In this document: positions 1 through 7,055 of the stretch, one piece after another
Numbering within the stretch: position 1 is the first letter of the stretch
Layout of the letters: every line of letters starts with the position of its first letter
From: an uncultured Rhodanobacteraceae bacterium
GTDB taxonomy: Bacteria; Pseudomonadota; Gammaproteobacteria; Xanthomonadales; SZUA-5
Reading direction: 5' to 3'
DNA length: 8,436 bases
Assembly (NCBI GenBank): GCA_937928755.1
Contig: CALEZI010000041.1
Location: 1 to 8,436, forward strand
Translations under genes and position numbers: made by a program
Notes under the pieces: model-generated
What the model saw: the letters and a program-made list of their open reading frames with translations, nothing else
What the model was told of the DNA's origin: nothing
Databases searched by the model: none

Positions 1-44
1 TCGAATGGGAGAGCAATTTTGTCGGCGGCCCCAACCCAAGGCAT
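1..44 (-). CDS. ureE: Probable start of ureE (urease nickel metallochaperone), cut by the window edge
   Basis: An ATG at 44-42 lies 11 bases after the ureC stop and opens 14 codons (MPWVGAADKIALPF) that run off the left edge without a stop. UreE normally begins with a short variable stretch followed by a beta strand resembling 'LPF/LPI' and then an Arg-rich segment, so 'KIALPF' fits the family. ureE is also the commonest gene after ureC. UreE would deliver nickel to the UreC-UreD-UreF-UreG complex in the cytoplasm. The visible peptide is too short to prove identity, and no good ribosome binding site is seen. It could instead be another urease accessory gene or chance. Confidence 0.4.
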   Translation of the reverse strand, partial: MPWVGAADKIALPF

Positions 45-55
45 AGGGTCTACGT

Positions 56-1756
56 TCAAAAAAGAAAATATCGCTGCGCCATCGGCAACTCGGTCGCCGG
101 CTCGCACCACAGCGGCCCGCCGTCGGCATGCACCACGTAGGTCTGCGGATCGACGCGGATGTCCGGCATTGCCGCGTTGTGGATCATGTCGGCCTTGCCG
201 ATGCGGCGACAGTTGCGCACGGCGACCAGCGGCTTCTGCAGACCCAACCTTGCGCCGATGCCGGCGTCGAGCGCGGCCTGTGAGACGAAGGTCAGCGAGC
301 TTTGCGTCAGATTGCGGCCGAATGCCGCAAACATCGGCCGGTAGTGCACCGGCTGCGGCGTCGGAATGGAGGCGTTGGGATCGCCCATCGGTGCCGCGGC
401 GATGCTGCCGCCCTTCAGGATCAGGCTCGGCTTGACGCCGAAGAAGGCCGGGCGCCACAGCACCAGGTCGGCCCATTTGCCGACCTCGACGGAACCGATC
501 TCATGGCTGATGCCATGCGCGATGGCCGGGTTGATCGTGACCTTGGCGATGTAGCGCTTGACGCGGAAGTTGTCGTGGCGCGCCGGATCGCCGGCCAGGC
601 TGCCGCGCTGGACCTTCATCTTGTGCGCGGTCTGGAAGGTGCGCAGGATCACCTCGCCGACGCGGCCCATCGCCTGGCTGTCCGAGGAGATCATCGAGAA
701 CGCGCCGAGGTCGTGCAGGATGTCCTCGGCGGCGATGGTTTCGCGCCGGATTCGGCTCTCGGCGAAGGCGACATCCTCGGCGATCGCCGACGACAGGTGA
801 TGGCAGACCATCAGCATGTCGAGGTGTTCGTCGATCGTGTTGACGGTGAACGGCCGCGTCGGGTTGGTCGACGACGGCAACACATTGGGCAGCATCGCCG
901 CCTTGATGATGTCTGGCGCATGTCCGCCACCGGCACCCTCGGTGTGATAGGTGTGGATGGTGCGGCCCTTGAGCGCCGCCAGCGTCGTTTCGACGAAGCC
1001 GGACTCGTTCAGCGTATCGGTGTGGATCGCCACCTGGGTATCGGTGTCCTCGGCAACGCCGAGTGCGCAATCGATCGCCGCCGGCGTGGTGCCCCAGTCC
1101 TCGTGCAGCTTGAGGCCGATCGCGCCCGCATCGATCTGCTCGGTCAGCGCACCCGGCAGGCTGGCGTTGCCCTTGCCAAGGAAACCGAGATTCATCGGAA
1201 ATGCCTCGGCGGCTTCCAGCATGCGCTGCAGATGCCATGGGCCCGGCGTGCAGGTGGTGGCGTTGGTGCCCGCCGCTGGTCCCGTGCCGCCGCCGAGCAT
1301 CGTGGTGACGCCCGACATCAGCGCCTCCTCGAACTGCTGCGGGCAGATGAAGTGGATATGCGAGTCGATGGCGCCCGCCGTCAGGATCAAACCTTCGCCG
1401 GCAATGATTTCGGTGCCCGGCCCAATGACGATGCTGACGCCGGGCTGGATGTCCGGATTACCGGCCTTGCCGATGGCGCTGATGCGACCGCCCTTCAAGC
1501 CCACATCGGCCTTGACGATGCCCCAGTGGTCGACGATCAGCGCGTTGGTGATCACCGTGTCGGCGCAATCGGCGCTCAGCCGCTGGCTCTGGCCCATGCC
1601 ATCGCGGATGACCTTGCCGCCGCCGAACTTGACCTCTTCGCCATATACCGTGAAGTCGCGTTCGACTTCGATGACCAGCGCCGTATCGGCCAGCCGCACG
1701 CGGTCGCCGACCGTGGGGCCGTACATTTCGGCATAGGCCTGGCGGGAGATTTTCAT
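56..1756 (-). CDS. ureC: Urease alpha (catalytic) subunit UreC
   Basis: Cytoplasmic nickel enzyme subunit that hydrolyses urea to ammonia and carbamate. It has 566 residues, the usual length, and starts with the family-typical MKISRQAYAEMYGPTVGDRVRLAD. The active site is complete, each residue one lower than in Klebsiella urease: nickel ligands H133 and H135 (in SHIHFICPQQ), carbamylated K216 with H218 (GLKLHEDWG), H245 (AIHTDTLNESG), H271 (YHTEGAGGGHAPD), the flap C318-H319 (MVCHH), and D359 (ISSDSQAMGR). It is the last complete urease gene in the window. Unlike the tightly overlapped genes upstream, it is separated from ureB by 247 bases filled with an inverted repeat. Only a weak ribosome binding site (TTGGGTG) precedes the ATG. 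Nothing suggests loss of function. Confidence 0.97.
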   Translation of the reverse strand: MKISRQAYAEMYGPTVGDRVRLADTALVIEVERDFTVYGEEVKFGGGKVIRDGMGQSQRLSADCADTVITNALIVDHWGIVKADVGLKGGRISAIGKAGNPDIQPGVSIVIGPGTEIIAGEGLILTAGAIDSHIHFICPQQFEEALMSGVTTMLGGGTGPAAGTNATTCTPGPWHLQRMLEAAEAFPMNLGFLGKGNASLPGALTEQIDAGAIGLKLHEDWGTTPAAIDCALGVAEDTDTQVAIHTDTLNESGFVETTLAALKGRTIHTYHTEGAGGGHAPDIIKAAMLPNVLPSSTNPTRPFTVNTIDEHLDMLMVCHHLSSAIAEDVAFAESRIRRETIAAEDILHDLGAFSMISSDSQAMGRVGEVILRTFQTAHKMKVQRGSLAGDPARHDNFRVKRYIAKVTINPAIAHGISHEIGSVEVGKWADLVLWRPAFFGVKPSLILKGGSIAAAPMGDPNASIPTPQPVHYRPMFAAFGRNLTQSSLTFVSQAALDAGIGARLGLQKPLVAVRNCRRIGKADMIHNAAMPDIRVDPQTYVVHADGGPLWCEPATELPMAQRYFLF

Positions 1757-1794
1757 CGCATCGCACCCAAGTTACGGAGTGCCGTTGACTGTAT

Positions 1795-1925
1795 TTGGGG
1801 ACGCGAAGGACGCAAAGGTTGCGCAAAGGACGCAAAGGAAAGCAAAGGCCAGTTCAGTGATCTGGGTTGACTGTAATTGCTCTCTTTGCGTCCTTTGCGC
1901 TCCTTTGCGTCCTTTGCGTCCCCAA
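1795..1925. repeat. Long imperfect inverted repeat of GGACGCAAA units in the ureB-ureC gap
   Basis: The left arm (about 1795-1837) is a run of degenerate GGACGCAAA-type units with roughly 9-base periodicity. The right arm (about 1884-1925) is its near-perfect reverse complement: the aligned arms differ by one substitution and one short indel. The unpaired centre is about 46 bases. In RNA this could form a hairpin with a stem of about 40 bp between ureB and ureC. A shorter element of the same family lies at 4539-4629. Stop codons are absent in several frames, which produces spurious ORFs. This is a dispersed repeat with no known function that I can name; it may affect processing or polarity of the urease transcript. 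Confidence 0.85.
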
Positions 1926-1942
1926 TCAGGGGTCCCCGCGAA

Positions 1943-1964
1943 GCGCCGAGACCGAGCTCGGCGC
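1943..1964. other. Small perfect hairpin in the ureB-ureC gap
   Basis: GCGCCGAG (1943-1950) and CTCGGCGC (1957-1964) form a perfect 8-bp stem around a 6-base loop. It lies between the ureB stop and the GGACGCAAA repeat. It is not followed by a T-run on the transcribed (minus) strand, so it does not look like a classical terminator. A 10-base palindrome (CCAATATTGG, 1969-1978) lies beside it. Function is unknown; it could be part of an attenuator or an RNA-stabilising structure. Confidence 0.4.
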
Positions 1965-2003
1965 AGACCAATATTGGACAATGGCCAAATACACGGTGGG
2001 TAC

Positions 2004-2312
2004 TCATGCCAGCGGACCCATCACCGCGCCGGCAAATCCATACACGCAACGGTCGCCGGCCAGCGCCACCAGTTCCACGGTGCGGTTCTGGCCGGGTTCG
2101 AAACGCACGGCGGTTCCGGCGGCGATGTTGAGCCGGTAGCCGCGCGTGGCGGCGCGGTCGAACTGCAGGGCGGTGTTGACCTCGTGGAAGTGATAGTGCG
2201 AGCCGATCTGGATCGGGCGGTCGCCGAGGTTGGCGACGTTGACCGACAGCGTCGCGCGCCCGACGTTGAGCTCGATTTCACCGTCGCAGATGTGGAGCTC
2301 GCCGGGAATCAT
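2004..2312 (-). CDS. ureB: Urease beta subunit UreB
   Basis: Structural, non-catalytic urease subunit of 102 residues that packs with UreA and UreC in the trimeric enzyme. It begins MIPGELHICDGEIELN and contains the family signatures GDRPIQIGSHYHFHEVN (residues 31-47), ALQFDR (48-53), GYRLNIAAGTAVRFEPGQ (58-75) and a C-terminal VYGFAGAVMG. The start is the ATG at 2312-2310, which overlaps the stop of the upstream small gene as ATGA and so suggests translational coupling. A longer reading beginning at 2516 adds 68 residues, but this extension only reads the overlapping small gene in another frame and should not be used. In this organism UreA and UreB are separate, as in Klebsiella, not fused. 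Confidence 0.95.
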   Translation of the reverse strand: MIPGELHICDGEIELNVGRATLSVNVANLGDRPIQIGSHYHFHEVNTALQFDRAATRGYRLNIAAGTAVRFEPGQNRTVELVALAGDRCVYGFAGAVMGPLA

Positions 2313-2512
2313 TCGTGCTCGCCTGGCCGGTGTGTGCGGGTTCGCGTCGCAGAACCGCGTTGCCACAGCGCCAGCGCTGCCAGACTGAGCGCTGCGAACA
2401 GCGCCGCGACCACCCAGTGCTCGGGCTCGCCGGGTGCGTGATCGGGATGGGCGAGCAGCGCGGTCGGCGCGATGAGCAGCACGGCAGTTACGGTCAATCG
2501 AATCGGGTTCAT
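2309..2512 (-). CDS. Small His-rich membrane or secreted protein between ureA and ureB (unrecognised)
   Basis: This 67-residue protein is not one I recognise as a standard urease component. Residues 1-21 look like a signal peptide (short basic start MNPIR, then a hydrophobic core ending TALLA). Residues 22-32, HPDHAPGEPEH, are rich in His, Asp and Glu. Residues 33-50 are a second hydrophobic segment bounded by Trp (W33 and W50). The tail carries four Arg and ends HRPGEHE. If the signal is cleaved, the predicted topology is acidic/His segment outside and basic tail inside. The ATG (2512-2510) overlaps the ureA stop and the TGA (2311-2309) overlaps the ureB start, both as ATGA, so it is embedded and probably translationally coupled. 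The HPDH motif after a signal peptide recalls the N-terminus of HupE/UreJ nickel transporters, but those have several membrane helices. A role in nickel or urea handling at the membrane is inference only. Confidence 0.7.
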   Translation of the reverse strand: MNPIRLTVTAVLLIAPTALLAHPDHAPGEPEHWVVAALFAALSLAALALWQRGSATRTRTHRPGEHE

Positions 2513-2811
2513 GCAATCGGTCCGTGCACGGTGACGAGCTTGGTGCCGTCAGGAAAGGTGGCCTCGACCTGGATGTCGGGGATCATTTCGGCGATGCCGT
2601 CCATGACATCGTCGCGGCCGAGCAGGGTGGTGCCAAAATGCATCAGGTCGGCGACGCTGCGGCCGTCGCGCGCGCCCTCCATGATCGCGGCGCTGATGAA
2701 CGCGATCGCTTCCGGATAGTTGAGCTTGAGTCCGCGCGCGCGGCGGCGTTCGGCCAGCAACGCGGCGGTGAACAGCAACAACTTGTCTTTCTCGCGGGGC
2801 GACAGTTCCAT
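2509..2811 (-). CDS. ureA: Urease gamma subunit UreA
   Basis: Smallest structural subunit of urease, exactly 100 residues as is usual. It starts MELSPREKDKLLLFTAALLAERR and carries the family blocks LKLNYPEAIAFISAAIMEGARDG (residues 29-50, two residues trimmed in some homologues), GRDDVMDGIAEMIPDIQVEA (65-84) and FPDGTKLVTVHGPI at the C-terminus. The ATG at 2811-2809 follows the ureD stop by only 4 bases. An in-frame upstream ATG at 2856 would add 15 residues that lie inside ureD and do not match the family, so I reject it. The TGA overlaps the start of the small membrane-protein gene. Confidence 0.96.
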   Translation of the reverse strand: MELSPREKDKLLLFTAALLAERRRARGLKLNYPEAIAFISAAIMEGARDGRSVADLMHFGTTLLGRDDVMDGIAEMIPDIQVEATFPDGTKLVTVHGPIA

Positions 2812-2815
2812 TCGC

Positions 2816-3673
2816 TCAGGTATCCCAGATGCGCGGTTTGACCGCTGGGCGGTCATTGACCAGTGGGCGCAGGCGCATCCACAGCGCCTCCAGCAGTGCG
2901 CGCACCGGTGCGCAGTCGGCGCCGAGCACGCGGATCATCAACAACTCGGTGGGTGCCGGCAGCCAGCTGATGCCGCACTCCACCGGGTACTGCGCCGCGC
3001 AATCGCGCAGCAGCGTCAGCAGATCGTCGCCAGCGTCGCGCAGGGCAGGGGCCGTCGCCCATGCAGTGGCCAGCACCGGATGGCCGGCAAGTCCCAGCGG
3101 CGAGGTTCGCAGCGGGTCGTCTGCCGCCAGGTCGACCTGCTCGCGCCAGCGCTCGCGACCGTCGCGATACATTTGCAGGCGCTGGCGAAAGCGGCCGCGC
3201 TGCCATGCTTCCGCTGCGGCGATACGCCCGAGCTGGACAATGTCCCAGCCGAACATGCGCGCGTGCGGGTGCAGATCCACCCGCAGTGACTGCTGCGCAT
3301 CGGCGCGGTCGAACAGGATCGATTCCTGCGGCAACCATTCCAGGCAAGCATCCGCCGCCAACGTCAACCGGATCGTCTGAGTCGCGCTGCCGCGCTCGCC
3401 GTGGTACCACTTGGTCGCGCCGGGCGTGGTGGCGAGTACTTCGCTGCCGCTCGCCAGCGTCAGATCGATGACCAGTTGATCGCCTCCGGCCAGTCCACCC
3501 GGCGGATGCAGCATCAGCGTGTGCGCGACCCCTATACCTTCCGGATACAGCGATTTCTGCACCCGCAAGGGGCCCCGATGCAGGTTGCGCACCAAACGCG
3601 TGCAACCCTGGAAGTCTCTCGCGTAGCTGAGTGACAACTCAGCGCGCCACGCGGGCGGCCCGGCACACTGCAT
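2816..3673 (-). CDS. ureD: Urease accessory protein UreD (UreH)
   Basis: Cytoplasmic accessory protein that binds the urease apoenzyme and, with UreF and UreG, guides nickel into the active site. With the start used here it has 285 residues, normal for the family. Recognisable blocks are HRGPLRVQKSLYPEG (about residues 32-46), LHPPGGLAGGD (55-65), TTPGATKWY (82-90) and WLPQESILFD (113-122). I chose the ATG at 3673 because it puts the conserved AWRAELSLSYAR block eight residues in. In-frame ATGs at 3733 and 3760 would add 20 or 29 residues that do not resemble the family, and no start has a convincing ribosome binding site, so the true start is uncertain. It is the first gene of the urease operon, divergent from the suf regulator, and ends 4 bases before ureA. 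Confidence 0.93.
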   Translation of the reverse strand: MQCAGPPAWRAELSLSYARDFQGCTRLVRNLHRGPLRVQKSLYPEGIGVAHTLMLHPPGGLAGGDQLVIDLTLASGSEVLATTPGATKWYHGERGSATQTIRLTLAADACLEWLPQESILFDRADAQQSLRVDLHPHARMFGWDIVQLGRIAAAEAWQRGRFRQRLQMYRDGRERWREQVDLAADDPLRTSPLGLAGHPVLATAWATAPALRDAGDDLLTLLRDCAAQYPVECGISWLPAPTELLMIRVLGADCAPVRALLEALWMRLRPLVNDRPAVKPRIWDT

Positions 3674-3782
3674 AGGCGCTGTTGCGCCACTGGGCGGCAC
3701 TGGGTCGAGGCTTCTGGCGGTGTTTGTCGGCATACCCTGTCGACGCAATGACCGCGCCATGCATTTGAGTCTTTGCTCCAGA

Positions 3783-3802
3783 AGGGCCGGCTTGCCAGCC
3801 CT
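3783..3802. repeat. Degenerate REP-like hairpin upstream of ureD
   Basis: AGGGCCGGC and GCCAGCCCT pair as a 9-base stem with one mismatch around a TT loop. It abuts the GTAG-type palindrome that begins at 3803. It is probably a decayed member of the same palindromic repeat cluster, lying just upstream of the possible ureD starts. Confidence 0.5.
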
Positions 3803-3825
3803 GTAGAGCCGAGCTTGCTCGGCTC
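3803..3825 (+). repeat. GTAG-type REP palindrome, plus orientation
   Basis: GTAG at 3803-3806 is followed by the perfect palindrome GAGCCGAGC-TT-GCTCGGCTC, with the first stem bases overlapping the GTAG. The GTAG foot plus GC-rich hairpin is the layout of SMAG-type REPs described in Stenotrophomonas and mobilised by RAYT (REP-associated tyrosine) transposases. It faces the first minus-oriented unit at 3842-3863, so the two together have the layout of a REPIN, with GTAG feet outward. Confidence 0.75.
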
Positions 3826-3831
3826 GGGTCC

Positions 3832-3979
3832 GCGCAGAGGCAGCGGAGCAAGCTCCGCTCTACAAGAAGCGCAGAGGCAGCGGAGCAAGCTCCGCTCTAC
3901 AAGAAGCGCAAAGGCAGCGGAGCAAGCTCCGCTCTACAAGGAGCGCAGAGGCTGCGGAGCAAGTTCCGCTCCACGGAGA
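3832..3979 (-). repeat. Four tandem 37-bp units carrying GTAG-type REP palindromes
   Basis: Units begin at 3832, 3869, 3906 and 3943, exactly 37 bases apart. Units 1-3 contain AGCGGAGC-AA-GCTCCGCT followed by CTAC, that is GTAG plus hairpin on the minus strand, then a conserved linker (AAGAAGCGCAGAGGC with small changes). Unit 4 is decayed: its palindrome reads GCGGAGC-AA-GTTCCGC and the foot is CCAC instead of CTAC. The near-identity of units and linkers points to recent tandem duplication of one REP plus linker. It occupies most of the divergent ureD/regulator intergenic region and may insulate the two promoters. There are no unique spacers, so it is not a CRISPR array. Confidence 0.88.
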
Positions 3980-3990
3980 GCAGTTCAGTA

Positions 3991-4028
3991 TTGCAGCGGA
4001 TGCCGCTCAATTGGTACCATATCGGTAC
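3991..4028 (+). promoter_or_regulatory. Possible promoter and operator of the suf regulator
   Basis: GTACC (4014-4018) and GGTAC (4024-4028) form a perfect inverted repeat around ATATC. A candidate -10, TACCAT (4015-4020), overlaps it. A weak candidate -35, TTGCAG, lies at 3991-3996 with an 18-base spacer. Rrf2-family suf/isc regulators commonly repress their own operon from sites overlapping the core promoter, so the position is sensible. The match to sigma-70 consensus is modest and the repeat is short, so both calls are tentative. Confidence 0.35.
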
Positions 4029-4052
4029 TGTATTGACATGGCCCTCACGCTC

Positions 4053-4505
4053 ATGTTCCGCCTGTCCAAGCTTGCCGATTACGCCACCGTGTTGATGGCC
4101 TGCCTGTCGCAGGACGAGGGCGGTCTTCTGAGCGCGCAGGCGCTGGCGGAGCGGACCCGGCTGGAGGCGCCCACCGTGTCCAAGTTGTTGAAGAAGCTGG
4201 CGCAGGCGGAGCTGGTGGTGTCGACGCGTGGCGCCACCGGTGGTTATCGCCTGGCGCGACCGGCGTCCTTGATCAGCATCGCCGACATCATCGCCGCGAT
4301 CGAGGGACCGCTCGGCATGACCGAGTGCAGCATCCACACCGGCCTGTGCAATCGCGAAAACTTCTGCACCGTGTCCAGCAACCTGCGCAAGATCAGCGCC
4401 GCCGTCGAAAGCGCGCTGCGCGCCGTCACCCTGGCCGACATGGCCGCCCCGCCACGCCAATGGCAGCCGCGCGTCAGCGTCGAGCGGCTGGGCGCAGAAG
4501 TCTGA
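4053..4505 (+). CDS. Rrf2-family Fe-S-responsive regulator of the suf operon (SUF system regulator)
   Basis: Transcription factor of the IscR/Rrf2 family, matching the group that heads suf operons in xanthomonads and other gammaproteobacteria. From the chosen ATG it has 150 residues and starts MFRLSKLADYATVLMACL, the expected family N-terminus. An in-frame ATG at 4038 would add five residues (MALTL). The winged helix-turn-helix spans about residues 26-70, with LAERTRLEAPTVSKLLKKLA as the recognition region and RGATGGYRLAR as the wing. Three cysteines, C92, C99 and C105, should hold an Fe-S cluster. Their spacing (six then five residues) differs from IscR (five and five), and no His stands three residues after the last Cys, where IscR has its fourth ligand. 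It likely senses Fe-S status and controls itself and sufBCD. It is not related to the DeoR-type SufR of cyanobacteria. Confidence 0.9.
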   Translation: MFRLSKLADYATVLMACLSQDEGGLLSAQALAERTRLEAPTVSKLLKKLAQAELVVSTRGATGGYRLARPASLISIADIIAAIEGPLGMTECSIHTGLCNRENFCTVSSNLRKISAAVESALRAVTLADMAAPPRQWQPRVSVERLGAEV

Positions 4506-4538
4506 GTTCCCTGCCTGACCAGTTAATCCAAGAGCTAG

Positions 4539-4629
4539 GTCCGCAAAGGACGCAAAGGACGCAAAGAAGGCAAATGAGTAGCCGTAATGAAATGAGCTTT
4601 TCTTCGCGTCCTTTGCGTCCTTTGCGGAC
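4539..4629. repeat. Inverted repeat of GGACGCAAA units between the regulator and sufB
   Basis: Two 30-base arms (4539-4568 and 4600-4629) are reverse complements with a single mismatch, around a 31-base centre. Each arm is built from 9-base GGACGCAAA units, the same family as the element at 1795-1925, but here the outer ends are GTCCGC/GCGGAC. It fills most of the 154-base gap between the regulator stop and sufB and ends 30 bases before the sufB ATG. A transcript from the regulator promoter would carry a stable hairpin just ahead of the sufB ribosome binding region. No T-run follows, so it is not an obvious terminator. Confidence 0.85.
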
Positions 4630-4659
4630 AAAAGAACCGTCTCATTCGAGCGCAAAGTT

Positions 4660-6132
<1,473 letters not shown>

Positions 6133-6168
6133 GGCCAGTTGCTTGCGCGCCATGGCGCGCAACTGGCC
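6133..6168. other. Strong hairpin immediately after the sufB stop
   Basis: GGCCAGTT (6133-6140) pairs with AACTGGCC (6161-6168). Inside lies the perfect 16-base palindrome GCGCGCCATGGCGCGC (6145-6160), with a 4-base GCTT bulge on the left. It begins on the base after the TAA. A second perfect 6-bp hairpin (CGCGAG/CTCGCG, 6176-6192) follows. Neither is followed by a T-run. They could stop 3' exonucleases and stabilise sufB mRNA, or cause partial termination before sufC. Confidence 0.65.
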
Positions 6169-6206
6169 GAACGCCCGCGAGCTGGGCTCGCGTGCCGGGG
6201 CGAAAA

Positions 6207-6274
6207 GCGTCCGGACAAGTCCGGACCCACAAGATCAATAGAAGCGTCCGGACAAGTCCGGACCCACAAGATCA
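6207..6274 (-). repeat. Two tandem 37-bp-period REP units (GTGGG type) upstream of sufC
   Basis: The 31-base sequence starting at 6207 recurs exactly at 6244. Each copy contains TCCGGAC-AA-GTCCGGA followed by CCCAC, that is GTGGG plus hairpin on the minus strand, then AAGATCA. The period is 37 bases. Together with the hairpins at 6133-6192 they fill the 161-base sufB-sufC gap. The reading frame stays open through them into sufC, which makes a spurious N-terminal extension of sufC beginning at 6192. Confidence 0.88.
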
Positions 6275-6293
6275 GGAAATGGAATTCGAATCA

Positions 6294-7051
<758 letters not shown>

Positions 7052-7055
<4 letters not shown>

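Noticed and set aside
302..1870. Long plus-strand open frame opposite ureC (522 codons)
   Set aside because: It is antisense to a urease alpha gene with a full set of active-site residues. Its translation is Arg/Asp/Gly-rich with no recognisable domain, as expected from the reverse frame of GC-rich coding DNA.
1753..2049. Small minus-strand gene in the ureB-ureC gap
   Set aside because: The open frames in this gap run through the GGACGCAAA repeat and overlap the ends of ureB and ureC, their translations are repeat-derived, and no ribosome binding site or domain is seen.
2313..2516. 68-residue N-terminal extension of UreB
   Set aside because: It reads the small membrane-protein gene in another frame and gives a low-complexity Arg/Ala sequence unlike UreB, while MIPGEL is the standard UreB start.
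3832..3979. CRISPR array
   Set aside because: The 37-base units are contiguous near-identical repeats with no unique spacers, they contain REP palindromes, and no cas gene is present.
6192..6293. N-terminal extension of SufC
   Set aside because: The extra codons translate the two REP units, and SufC proteins start at MLEI or its equivalent. The open frame here is a by-product of the repeat sequence.
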